Origin: DATFYM01 sp035315065
Lineage (GTDB): Bacteria > Acidobacteriota > Terriglobia > UBA7540
Reading direction: 5' to 3'
DNA length: 62,783 bases
Assembly (NCBI GenBank): GCA_035315065.1
Contig: DATFYM010000198.1
Location: 1-62,783 of the forward strand
Positions 26,469 to 37,905 of the stretch are shown in pieces (within the stretch, counting starts at the first letter, position 1; each line of letters starts with the position of its first letter). A model generated the notes under the pieces. That model was not told the DNA's origin. It searched no databases and worked only from the letters and a program-made list of their open reading frames with translations. Both the position numbers and the translations under genes were made by a program.

Positions 26469-27287
26469 TCAAGCGGCTTGTGAAAACTTCCTCGCGAGCA
26501 TCCCTAACCCTAGGAGCGCCGTGCCCATGAGGACCACCGAGCTGGGTTCGGGTGTGGCCGGATCGACGTAGTGGCACCCGTTGCTTTGAGAACACTCTTG
26601 GACAGGGGCGGGGCCAGGGAAGAAATCGACTAGGTTCGAGGGAAGACCGCTATGCAGGTTCGCCGCCTGATCCCCGGCCGGGCCCGGTACAATGACCGCG
26701 TCGGGCGGCGGCGTTGGAGACCAGTTTGAGCCTCCGTTGCTCAGCGCGATGAATCCGCCGAATATCGGTTGGGTCCCGCCCCCACAACCGACGCCGTTGG
26801 CGCTGGGCACCAGGCACACGTCAAAGAACACATTGAGAGATGAGGTGAAGGTGCCGCCGGCCAAACTCCCGCCAATACTGATGAACCCTGTGTCGTTGGC
26901 CAGATTGTTAGGGTCGAGCGTTATAAACAGGTTTGGATCACTTGGGCCGATGACCACCGGTACCGTGCTCTCCAAGGATAGGGCCACGATTTGAATCGGT
27001 GCTGCAGGGCCATTGATGATGGCATCCTGCTGGCGTTGTATGATGGTATCCGTTGCCCCTGGCCCAATCGGGTTACCCTTCAAATCGACCATGCCAACTC
27101 CTGGAAAGGTGAAAAAGGTTCCCGGCTGCGTCGCGAAATAGTCAGAACCAAGCGCAACGCAGTCGATCGCGGCCCCGTTCGGACCGAGACACGACGGACT
27201 GGACTGACCGCGAGCACTTCCGCAAAGCCCCAGCGCCGTGACAGCGATGAGGAACATCCGAATCTTTCTTGCCGTGTTTAGCTTCAT
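26469..27287 (-). CDS. PEP-CTERM sorting-domain protein
   Basis: A 272-residue protein with GAGGAGG upstream of ATG 27287. It has a Sec signal (IRMFLIAVTALGLCGSARG, about 9-28), a secreted Gly/Pro/Asn-rich body with a few Cys, and a classical PEP-CTERM end: ATPEPSSVVLMGTALLGLGM, then LARKFSQAA. Such proteins are exported, processed by an exosortase and usually become part of the surface or extracellular matrix. The body has no family I recognise. A promoter with paired operators lies at 27446-27513, giving a leader of about 150 nt. It precedes the enediyne-type operon by 280 bp on the same strand; read-through is possible but no functional link is shown. Confidence 0.85.
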   Translation of the reverse strand: MKLNTARKIRMFLIAVTALGLCGSARGQSSPSCLGPNGAAIDCVALGSDYFATQPGTFFTFPGVGMVDLKGNPIGPGATDTIIQRQQDAIINGPAAPIQIVALSLESTVPVVIGPSDPNLFITLDPNNLANDTGFISIGGSLAGGTFTSSLNVFFDVCLVPSANGVGCGGGTQPIFGGFIALSNGGSNWSPTPPPDAVIVPGPAGDQAANLHSGLPSNLVDFFPGPAPVQECSQSNGCHYVDPATPEPSSVVLMGTALLGLGMLARKFSQAA

Positions 27288-27445
27288 GATTCGCCTCCTC
27301 TAGGTTAGTCACTCGTCTCGACATTCTCTCTCGAACCATCCTGCTGCAGCCCTGCGGGGTCAGCATGATGCTCTCCTCTGGGTCACCCTGATCCAGAAGC
27401 GCCGACCAACAGATTTGCGCTAGAGACAGCCCGACGAACCCAGCT

Positions 27446-27513
27446 ATCCTACCTATTTCCCAAACGCTGTCAATAGCACAGAAGTGCCATACGTAATTAG
27501 CACAAAAGTTCTA
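27446..27513 (-). promoter_or_regulatory. Paired palindromic operators and promoter of the PEP-CTERM gene
   Basis: On the minus strand: TAGAACTTTTGTGCTA (27513-27498), then TGGCACTTCTGTGCTA (27489-27474) abutting TTGACA (27473-27468), 16 bp, TAGGAT (27451-27446). Operator centres are 24 bp apart. It matches the modules at 1318-1386 and 13860-13927 and points to one regulator for the PEP-CTERM-type genes. The rest of 27288-27714 contains nothing recognised. Confidence 0.65.
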
Positions 27514-27714
27514 TATACTAATAAGGTACTTTATCTTAATGAGTGAATAGTTTAATAGTTACAAAGACACCAGCCGCCGTTTTGGCTTTCTGCCTCAAAT
27601 CGGCAACAAACGACCATAAAAGAGATTAGGGCCGACCAAGCCGGAAAAATGGAGTAGTATCGGGTATCTTACGCTACCGCGGACTCGGGTCGTCCGTTTT
27701 GGGAGGGAAGCACC

Positions 27715-30700
27715 ATGAGACCTTTGCGTGTTGTTCCGCTGTGTGTTTTGCTCGCAGCCCCGCTCCTCGCGTTCTCGCAGGAGCCGGAAGCCGCCGGAAC
27801 GCCGCCAGGCGAGGCCGGGAAGAAGAACGATGGCGCTTCGGCTTTTGCCGGGCTTGCGCTGCGATCTCTGGGTCCGGCGCTGATTTCCGGGCGCATCGAG
27901 TCTCTCGCGGTCGACCCGGAGAATCGCGCGCACTATTACGTCGGCGTGGCTTCCGGCGGCGTCTGGAAGACGACCAATGATGGCGCCACATGGACTCCGG
28001 TGTTCGACCACGAGGGATCCTATTCCATCGGAACGGTAGCGCTCGATCCTCGGAACCCGTCGGTGGTCTGGGTCGGGACCGGCGAGAATAACAGCCAGCG
28101 CAGCGTGGGGTATGGTGACGGTGTGTATCGCTCCGACGACGGCAGCCACTCCTGGAAGAACACGGGTCTGAAACACTCGGAGCACATCGCGCGCATCCTG
28201 ATCGACCCGCGCAACTCGGACGTGATCTACGTGGCATCGCAAGGGCCGCTCTGGGGGCCGGGCGGCGACCGCGGGCTGTTCAAATCCACCGACGGCGGGA
28301 AGAACTGGAAGAATATTCTCTCCATCAGCGAGAACACCGGGGTTACCGATGTCGTGATGCAGCCGGATAACGCCGACGTGCTTTACGCGGCCGCTTACCA
28401 GCGACGGCGGCACGTTTGGACGCTCATCGATGGCGGGCCGGAGTCCGCCATCTACAAGTCCACCGACGCCGGCGCCACCTGGACCAAGCTGAAGTCCGGC
28501 TTGCCCACCGTAGACCTGGGCCGCATCGGGCTGGCCGTGAGCCCGACGAACCCCGATCTCGTTTACGCCATCGTGGAAGCGGCGGAGCGCAAGGGAGGGA
28601 TTTTCCGCTCCAGCGATCGCGGCGCCACCTGGGAACGCCGCAACGAATACGAAGCGGGCGAGATGTACTACGCCACCCTCTTTGTGGATCCCAAAAACGA
28701 GGACCGCATCTACGTGATGGGCACGAACATCCAGGTGTCGGACGACGGCGGCAAGACGCTGCACGTGCTGAACACACGCTCGAAGCACGTGGACAACCAC
28801 GTGATCTGGATCGACCCGAATGACACCCATTATTACCTGGTGGGCTGCGACGGCGGACTCTACGAAAGCTTCGACCGCGGCGACAACTGGACGTTCAAGT
28901 CCAACCTGCCTCTCGGCCAATACTACGACGTGGCCGTCGATCACAACGCGCCATTTTACTATGTCTACGGAGGGACCCAGGACAACGACAGTGAAGGTGG
29001 ACCTTCCCGCACGCGCAGCGCCTCCGGCATCGTCAACTCCGACTGGTTCATCACCGCCGGCGGCGACGGGTTTCGGTCTCAGATCGATCCGGACGACCCC
29101 AACACCGTCTACGCCGAATCGCAGAACGGCGGGCTGATCCGTTACGACCGTCGCACCGGCGAGCGGCTAGACATCGTGCCCGCGGAAATGCCGGGCGCGC
29201 CGCCGCTGCGCTGGAACTGGGATTCGCCCATTCTCATCAGCCCGCATTCACACACGCGGCTGTATTTTGGCGCCAACATTCTTTTCCGGAGCGACGATCG
29301 TGGCGACTCCTGGCGGGCCATCAGCGGCGATTTGACGCGGCAGATCGATCGCAACTCACTGCCTGTGATGGGGCGCGTGTGGGGGCCGGAGGCGGTGGCG
29401 AAGAACCAATCCACGGCTTTCTATGGCAACACGACCGTGATCGCGGAATCGCCCGCCAAGGAAGGGCTGATCTACGTGGGCACGGACGATGGGCTGATCA
29501 ACGTCACCGAGGACGGCGGCGCCAACTGGCGGAAGATCGAAACGTTCCCCGGGGTGCCGGAGCGCACCTACGTCAGCCGCATCCTGGCTTCGCGGCACGA
29601 CGCGAGCACGGTCTACGCGGCTTTCGACAATCACAAGATAGAGGATTTCAAACCCTACCTGCTGAAGAGCACGGACGCGGGAAGAACCTGGACTCCTCTC
29701 CAAAGCAACTTGCCGGAAAATGGCGCCGTGCTGGCCCTCGCCGAAGACCCGGGCGACGCCAACCTGCTGTTCGTGGGCACCGAATTCGGGTTCTATTTCA
29801 GCAATGACGGGGGCCGAAAATGGACCCGCCTTCGCGGTGGATTGCCTACCATCGCCGTCCGCGATCTGGCCGTCCAGCCGCAAATGAACGATGTGGTGCT
29901 GGCCACGTTCGGCCGCGGCTTCTACGTTCTCGACGACTACACCGCGCTGCGCCAAGCGACTCCGGAGACGCTTGCCAAGCCAACGGGACTGTTTCCGGTA
30001 CGCGACGCGCTGATGTATATCCCCGCCGCACCGCTCGGCGGCAGGGGAAAAGCGACGCAAGGCGAAGGCTTCTTCACCGCGCCCAATCCGCCCTTTGGCG
30101 CGACCTTCACCTACTACCTTAAGGAGGCGGCGAAGACGCAGAAGGAGCGGAGAATCGAAGCGGAGCACGAGGCGGAAAAGACCAGCAAGGCGCTGCCTTA
30201 TCCGACCCTCAAGGAACTGGATGAAGAAGCGCAGGAAGAAGCGCCCGCCATGGTCATGACGGTGAAAGACGCCTCCGGGAATGTGGTGCGTCGGCTCGAG
30301 GGACCGGTGACGGCCGGAATGCATCGCGTCACGTGGGACTTGCGCTTTCCGGCGCCCACACTGGCGCCGCCGCGCCCACCGGGTAGCGAGGAGGAGGAGG
30401 ACTTTCGCCGACCGCCGGAGGGCCCGTTGGTGATGCCCGGAGCCTACACGGTCACCTTAGCGGAGCGCGTGAACAGCGTGGCGACAGTCGTCGGCGACCC
30501 TCAGACATTCCATGTGGTCGAAGACGGCGTGCAGCAGATGTCGACGGAAGACAAAGCCGCCCTGATCGCCTTCCAGCAAAAAGCGGCGCGGCTGCAGGGA
30601 GCGGTGGCCGGCGCGCTCGATGTCGCCAATACCACGGAGACGCGGCTGGATCAGATCCAGAGGGCGCTCGACCAGACGCTGGCCGCCGATCCCAAGCTGC

Positions 30701-31026
30701 GCGACACAGCAAGAGACTTGCACCACCGGCTCGACGAGATCCTCGTCGCGCTGCGTGGCGATCCGGTGGCGCGCCAGCATGAGGTGAACACGCCGCCCTC
30801 GATTTCGCAGCGCGTGGGCGAAGTGGCCGGCTCAGGAAGAATGTCGACGGCGCGGCCAACCGGGACCCAGCTCAGCAACTACCAGTACGCAAGCGAGCAG
30901 TTCGCGCCGGCACTGGCGAAACTGCGCAACCTGGTAGACGTGGATCTGACCAATCTGGAAAAGGCGCTGGATGCCGCGGGCGCGCCGCACACGCCGGGCC
31001 GAATTCCCGATTGGAAGCCGGAGTAG
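27715..31026 (+). CDS. Secreted BNR/VPS10-like beta-propeller protein
   Basis: A 1103-residue protein, GGGAGGG before ATG 27715, signal peptide about 1-21 (VVPLCVLLAAPLLAFS). Two propellers are built from Asp-box (BNR) repeats SxDxGxTW: STDGGKNW, STDAGATW, SSDRGATW, SDDRGDSW, TEDGGANW, STDAGRTW, SNDGGRKW. The last 300 residues, after the propellers, contain a charged helical stretch, a beta domain (GNVVRRLEGPVTAGMHRVTW) and a terminal helical region. Large proteins of this sortilin-like architecture are abundant in Acidobacteriota; some are called glycosyl hydrolases, but no catalytic residues can be assigned here. It is located outside the cytoplasm and stands alone. Confidence 0.85.
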   Translation: MRPLRVVPLCVLLAAPLLAFSQEPEAAGTPPGEAGKKNDGASAFAGLALRSLGPALISGRIESLAVDPENRAHYYVGVASGGVWKTTNDGATWTPVFDHEGSYSIGTVALDPRNPSVVWVGTGENNSQRSVGYGDGVYRSDDGSHSWKNTGLKHSEHIARILIDPRNSDVIYVASQGPLWGPGGDRGLFKSTDGGKNWKNILSISENTGVTDVVMQPDNADVLYAAAYQRRRHVWTLIDGGPESAIYKSTDAGATWTKLKSGLPTVDLGRIGLAVSPTNPDLVYAIVEAAERKGGIFRSSDRGATWERRNEYEAGEMYYATLFVDPKNEDRIYVMGTNIQVSDDGGKTLHVLNTRSKHVDNHVIWIDPNDTHYYLVGCDGGLYESFDRGDNWTFKSNLPLGQYYDVAVDHNAPFYYVYGGTQDNDSEGGPSRTRSASGIVNSDWFITAGGDGFRSQIDPDDPNTVYAESQNGGLIRYDRRTGERLDIVPAEMPGAPPLRWNWDSPILISPHSHTRLYFGANILFRSDDRGDSWRAISGDLTRQIDRNSLPVMGRVWGPEAVAKNQSTAFYGNTTVIAESPAKEGLIYVGTDDGLINVTEDGGANWRKIETFPGVPERTYVSRILASRHDASTVYAAFDNHKIEDFKPYLLKSTDAGRTWTPLQSNLPENGAVLALAEDPGDANLLFVGTEFGFYFSNDGGRKWTRLRGGLPTIAVRDLAVQPQMNDVVLATFGRGFYVLDDYTALRQATPETLAKPTGLFPVRDALMYIPAAPLGGRGKATQGEGFFTAPNPPFGATFTYYLKEAAKTQKERRIEAEHEAEKTSKALPYPTLKELDEEAQEEAPAMVMTVKDASGNVVRRLEGPVTAGMHRVTWDLRFPAPTLAPPRPPGSEEEEDFRRPPEGPLVMPGAYTVTLAERVNSVATVVGDPQTFHVVEDGVQQMSTEDKAALIAFQQKAARLQGAVAGALDVANTTETRLDQIQRALDQTLAADPKLRDTARDLHHRLDEILVALRGDPVARQHEVNTPPSISQRVGEVAGSGRMSTARPTGTQLSNYQYASEQFAPALAKLRNLVDVDLTNLEKALDAAGAPHTPGRIPDWKPE

Positions 31027-31181
31027 GCCGGCCACCGCCGGACGACCGCAGCCTGTCCTTGCAAAGGGGCACCACTGACCGAACGACGCCCTTTTTGGCC
31101 CATTACCCTGCCTGCCACGGAACACACGCCAAATGAGGCGAAACCGTGGTATCCTAACTAGAGGGGCGAGCCGACTTTCAT

Positions 31182-31292
31182 TGACGATTGCCGATTGACG
31201 AGACCTTTGGATCGTCAATGGTAGTACCCCCGGGAAGAGGACCGGCGGCGAAGGACACAGGGCCGGCCGGCGGTGAGGACACCGCCGCTACA
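31182..31292 (+). repeat. Dispersed repeats in the metH leader region
   Basis: ATTGACGATTGCCGATTGAC and its partial complement GGATCGTCAATGG (31182-31221) belong to the GATTGCCGATTG family. GGCGGTGAGGACACCGCC (31269-31286) is a stem-loop followed by GCTACA. The 31027-31411 gap holds nothing else that I recognise; in particular no cobalamin or SAM riboswitch consensus was seen. Confidence 0.5.
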
Positions 31293-31411
31293 AAGGAGAT
31301 TCCGCCTTCGATATTCTTGGTGATCTTGCAGACCAACCGCGCAACTCGCAAGGTGCAGTCGGGTACGAGCGTCGAAGTTTCAGTTCATCTCCAAGCGGCA
31401 CCTCGGATTCC

Positions 31412-35120
<3,709 letters not shown>

Positions 35121-35122
<2 letters not shown>

Positions 35123-35169
35123 GATCATATTTTGTGAAATTTTGTGATTTAATTCTGCGCCGCTCGTAC
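35121..35169 (+). promoter_or_regulatory. Operator-like AT-rich repeat, left copy flanking the toxin-antitoxin island
   Basis: AAGATCATATTTTGTGA (35121-35137) and ATTTTGTGATTTAAT (35139-35153), with a following GCGCC...GGAATTGCCGATT, resemble the stretch at 36411-36487 on the far side of the toxin-antitoxin genes, in the same orientation. It may be an operator for the DUF433 gene, or one of two direct repeats left by acquisition of the island. Confidence 0.4.
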
Positions 35170-35177
35170 TCGGGTCG

Positions 35178-35310
35178 GAATTGCCGATTGCCGATTGCCG
35201 ATTGAAAGAGGCGTCGATTGTCAGTGGTCAGTTGTCCGTTGTTGTCCGTTGTCTGTTGCCACTCATCTGGGGTCTGTTGCTGCCACTGACGACTGGCAAC
35301 TGATCTTCTC
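35178..35310 (+). repeat. Dispersed GATTGCCGATTG and CAGTGGTCAGTTG repeats
   Basis: Three tandem GCCGATT units start at 35180, followed by GTCAGTGGTCAGTTGTCC and a partly inverted CCACTGACGACTGGCAACTG. It fills most of the gap between metH and the DUF433 gene. Confidence 0.5.
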
Positions 35311-35336
35311 AGGCTATAATGTTTCGCAGGAGACCG

Positions 35337-35666
35337 ATGTCAATGAGCCTCACGATCGCGAACGAGCCAGCGCCTCTTCGGACGACGGAGGACGGTGTGG
35401 TCCGAGTGGGCGGAACCCGGGTAACGCTTGATACGGTGGTCGCAGCTTTTGAGGATGGGGCGACGGCCGAAGAAATCCTTGAGCAGTACCCGTCGCTTGA
35501 TCTTGCTGACGCCTATGCCGTGATCGGCTATTACTTGCGCCATCGCTCTGAGGTCCGAGCCTATTTGGCCGAGCGCCGGGATGACGCAGGCCAAGTCCGC
35601 CGAGAGAACGCGAGCCGCTTTGATCCGAGCGGGGTCCGCGCCCGTTTGCTGGCCCGTCGTGCCTAG
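35337..35666 (+). CDS. DUF433 protein (antitoxin-like)
   Basis: A 109-residue protein; AGGAG at 35328-35332 serves ATG 35337 or ATG 35343, and an earlier in-frame ATG 35319 lacks support. The segment RVGGTRVTLDTVVAAFEDGA, then TAEEILEQYPSLDLADAYAV and IGYYLRH, is the typical DUF433 winged-helix block, often the DNA-binding antitoxin paired with a DUF5615 PIN-like toxin. A DUF5615 start follows 17 bp downstream but is broken, so this antitoxin is probably now an orphan. Confidence 0.85.
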   Translation: MSMSLTIANEPAPLRTTEDGVVRVGGTRVTLDTVVAAFEDGATAEEILEQYPSLDLADAYAVIGYYLRHRSEVRAYLAERRDDAGQVRRENASRFDPSGVRARLLARRA

Positions 35667-35683
35667 TCAGGGAGCCTCAAGCC

Positions 35684-35760
35684 ATGCTCGCCTTGGCTGC
35701 CGACGAGAACTTCAACAACGACATCGTGAGGGGAGTCTTGCGGCGGAATCCCGAAAACCT
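35684..35760 (+). pseudogene. DUF5615 PIN-like toxin, 5' fragment
   Basis: ATG 35684 begins LALAADENFNNDIVRGVLRR, the N-terminal strand and first acidic residue of DUF5615 toxins (normally about 110-120 residues). After RRNP the sequence stops resembling the family; from about 35760 the DNA is the end of the oppositely oriented ParE gene. The rest of the toxin was deleted. The frame runs on to 36103 only as an antisense reading of parE. Confidence 0.75.
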
Positions 35761-35761
35761 G

Positions 35762-36061
35762 CTAAAGAAACAACCCATCGAGGTCACGGCTGCCGTGAAC
35801 GACGCGCAGCACCTTGACCTCCTCGGCTTCCGTCAAGCGGTACAAGATAATGTAGTCACCGAGCGGAAAGCTGCGATAGCCCGGTCGAAGGTCCTCGCGC
35901 TGCCGCCCCAGATAAGGATTTCTCGCGAGTCTGGAGAAAAAGGTGGCGAACCGGTCGAGGAAGTGTTCGGCGCGCTCGATGCTCTGGCTCTCCCTGGCGA
36001 TGTGGAGCCAGATCTGGTCGAGGTCCACTTCCGCTTGGGGAGAGATGAGGAGGTCGGCCAT
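35762..36061 (-). CDS. parE: ParE/RelE-family toxin
   Basis: A 99-residue protein with the usual length and motifs of ParE: ISPQAEVDLDQIWLHIARES near the start, NPYLGRQREDLRPGYRSFPL in the middle, YIILYRLTEAEEVKVLRVVH near the end. ParE toxins act on DNA gyrase, whereas RelE relatives cut mRNA on the ribosome; the sequence favours ParE. The gene follows the antitoxin gene by 27 bp on the minus strand. Its stop codon lies at the deletion edge of the DUF5615 fragment. Confidence 0.88.
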   Translation of the reverse strand: MADLLISPQAEVDLDQIWLHIARESQSIERAEHFLDRFATFFSRLARNPYLGRQREDLRPGYRSFPLGDYIILYRLTEAEEVKVLRVVHGSRDLDGLFL

Positions 36062-36088
36062 CTAAAATCGGCGGTCAGAGCGCCATAT

Positions 36089-36361
36089 CTATGTTGCATT
36101 TAGGCGAGATCGGCCTCGCCGCTTCACATCCTCGATAAACGCGGCGACTGATTCTGGTGTAAGACGCCGGCCTTCGCCGCGTTCCAAAGAAGCCTCTGCC
36201 GCGTCGAGTTCAACCAGAAGTTCCGTGCGACGTCGCTGGTGCTCTTCCCATTGGCGGAGTGCTTCGCGCGCCGCGTCTTCGGCCGTCGCGAAGCGGCCGC
36301 TGGCGATGCCTTCGCGGATGAAGGCTTCCTGTTCGGGAGTGGGAACAATTCGTACTTCCAT
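36089..36361 (-). CDS. parD: ParD-family antitoxin
   Basis: A 90-residue protein from ATG 36361. EVRIVPTPEQEAFIREGIAS, then GRFATAEDAAREALRQWEEH, is a ribbon-helix-helix ParD N-terminus; the acidic C-terminal tail (LDAAEASLERGEGRRLTPES) would bind the toxin. The ATG lies only 7 bases after a -10 box TACAAT, so the transcript is probably leaderless. An earlier ATG at 36418 lies upstream of the promoter and is rejected. Two palindromic operators upstream suggest autorepression. Confidence 0.87.
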   Translation of the reverse strand: MEVRIVPTPEQEAFIREGIASGRFATAEDAAREALRQWEEHQRRRTELLVELDAAEASLERGEGRRLTPESVAAFIEDVKRRGRSRLNAT

Positions 36362-36368
36362 GGCCTTA

Positions 36369-36453
36369 ATTGTAGGCTCGCCCTTGCCGTTTGTCAAAGC
36401 TCGCACTTTTAAGATCACCTTTTGTGATCTTTAAGGTCGCATTTTGCGATCTT
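36369..36453 (-). promoter_or_regulatory. parDE promoter with two palindromic operators
   Basis: Minus strand: TTGACA (36397-36392), 17 bp, TACAAT (36374-36369), close to ideal sigma70 boxes, then ATG at 36361. Upstream lie two 21-bp palindromes, AAGATCAC-N5-GTGATCTT (36411-36431) and AAGGTCGC-N5-GCGATCTT (36433-36453), 22 bp apart, i.e. about two helical turns. They are typical for ParD ribbon-helix-helix binding. Confidence 0.7.
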
Positions 36454-36631
36454 AATCCGAGCGGCGCCCGCCCGAGGAATTGCGAATTAGCAATTGGAAG
36501 AGACGCTTATTCATGCTTGTGGATGGCCCGTTTGGGGGCCACGTGGCTTGCCGGCTCTTCTCTTTCAATCGGCACTCGTCAATCGTTAATCTGCAATTCT
36601 TCTCTCGCCACTCGCCACTCGCCACTCGTCA

Positions 36632-37603
36632 CTACCCACTCGAATTGATGATCTTGAGCAATCCCTCCAGCGACTCGCGCGTGCTCTCCAGCTTGTTGCC
36701 GTCGGGGCGACGGTAATGCGTCTCGAGCGACATGGTTCCGTGGTAGCCGTCGTCAATCAGTGCTTTGATCTGCCCGCGCCAGTCGATGAAGCCCCCGCCC
36801 ACCGGAGCCCACACCAGCTTGCCGGTCTTGGGGTCCTTCTTCGCGTCCTTCACGTGCACGTGCGCGAAGAGGCCGCGCACCTCCCGGTAGCCGTCCGGGT
36901 AGGGCACCTCGCCCAGCATGACGGCGTTGCCGGCGTCCCAGTTGCCGCGCAGGTTAGGAGAATTGACATCGCGCAAGATGCGGCCGAGCTCCTTGCCGGT
37001 GCCGACGTTGCAGGTATGCTCGTTCTCCAGCACCAGCACCATCCCGTTCTGGCTGGCCAGGGCGGCTGCCTTGGCCAGGCGGTCGCGCACGTAAGGGTAC
37101 GCCTTCTCCGGATCGTCAACGCGCGAGTAGGCAAAGACGCGCACTTTATTGGTGCCGAAAAATCCCGCCAGCTTGAAGGATCGACGCAGCAGGTCGTCCG
37201 TATCCTGGTCAGTGAAGTTGGCGCGGAACGTGTCGCGCTGCTCGGGGCGCGCCGGCATCTCCGGCAGGTTGTACTTCATGACGGGCGAGGCGATGTCGCT
37301 CACCTTGAGGTGATGACGCTCGATCAGAGCCTTGGCGCGGTCGAGGTCAGCCTGGGACGAGTTCATGATGTTCTTGCCCCACATCTCGCGCAGCTCGCAA
37401 CCGGGAAGCGAGTAGCTTGCGATGAAGTCGAGAGCGTCTTCGAGCTTCCCGGAGATCTCGTCGGTGATAATTCCGAGTTGGAAGGGCAGTGCCTTCGAAG
37501 GCATGGCTCTTCCCTCACCGGCCTCACCGGGACGGAAGATAAGCCCAAGCCCCAGCCCCGCCAGTCGTGACGAAAAACCCCTTCGACTGAGAATGTCACT
37601 CAT
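36632..37603 (-). CDS. Exported sugar phosphate isomerase/epimerase-like TIM-barrel protein
   Basis: A 323-residue protein; GAGGAGC before ATG 37603 is preferred to ATG 37654. The N-terminus LSRRGFSSRLAGLGLGLIF has a twin-arginine-like or Sec signal. The body is an AP-endonuclease-2-type (xylose isomerase-like) barrel: LGIITDEISGKLEDALDFIA, VLVLENEHTCNVGT, GNWDAGNAVM, VHVKDAKKD and MSLETHYRRP, with the metal-binding Glu, Asp, His and Glu residues. Such proteins act on keto sugars or inositols; the substrate cannot be told. It stands alone, divergent from the tricorn-like gene across a repeat-filled spacer. Confidence 0.85.
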   Translation of the reverse strand: MSDILSRRGFSSRLAGLGLGLIFRPGEAGEGRAMPSKALPFQLGIITDEISGKLEDALDFIASYSLPGCELREMWGKNIMNSSQADLDRAKALIERHHLKVSDIASPVMKYNLPEMPARPEQRDTFRANFTDQDTDDLLRRSFKLAGFFGTNKVRVFAYSRVDDPEKAYPYVRDRLAKAAALASQNGMVLVLENEHTCNVGTGKELGRILRDVNSPNLRGNWDAGNAVMLGEVPYPDGYREVRGLFAHVHVKDAKKDPKTGKLVWAPVGGGFIDWRGQIKALIDDGYHGTMSLETHYRRPDGNKLESTRESLEGLLKIINSSG

Positions 37604-37654
37604 ACGTCGCTCCTCGCATTGTCGATGTATTTCACAATTCCGGTGACGATGCAA

Positions 37655-37779
37655 GCGGGATTCGGGATTCGGGGTTCGCAGAGAAAGCGGTTCGCGGTCA
37701 GGATTTCGCGTTTTGCAGGGCAGATCCTCGAACCCGGATTTTTCTCTGCGAATCCCGAACCCCGAATCCCGAACCCCGC
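37655..37779. repeat. Inverted dispersed repeat (GGGATTCGGGGTTCGC family)
   Basis: GCGGGATTCGGGGTTCGCAG at the left and CTCTGCGAATCCCGAACCCC on the right form long imperfect arms around a centre near 37700-37735. Same family as 7876-7952. Confidence 0.65.
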
Positions 37780-37873
37780 TCTTTTTCCGGCCGGCAAACG
37801 AAGGAAGGAGTAGAATAGGACGCTTGGTTGGTCGGCGAGGGAGGCGCCGGCTTCGCCATCACTTGAAACGTGC

Positions 37874-37895
37874 CGCCCTGAAGGGCGCCTCTACA
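37874..37895 (+). repeat. Hairpin followed by CTACA
   Basis: CGCCCTGAAGGGCG (37874-37887) precedes CCTCTACA. It lies just upstream of the ribosome site of the tricorn-like gene. Confidence 0.45.
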
Positions 37896-37905
37896 GGGGA
37901 ACTAC

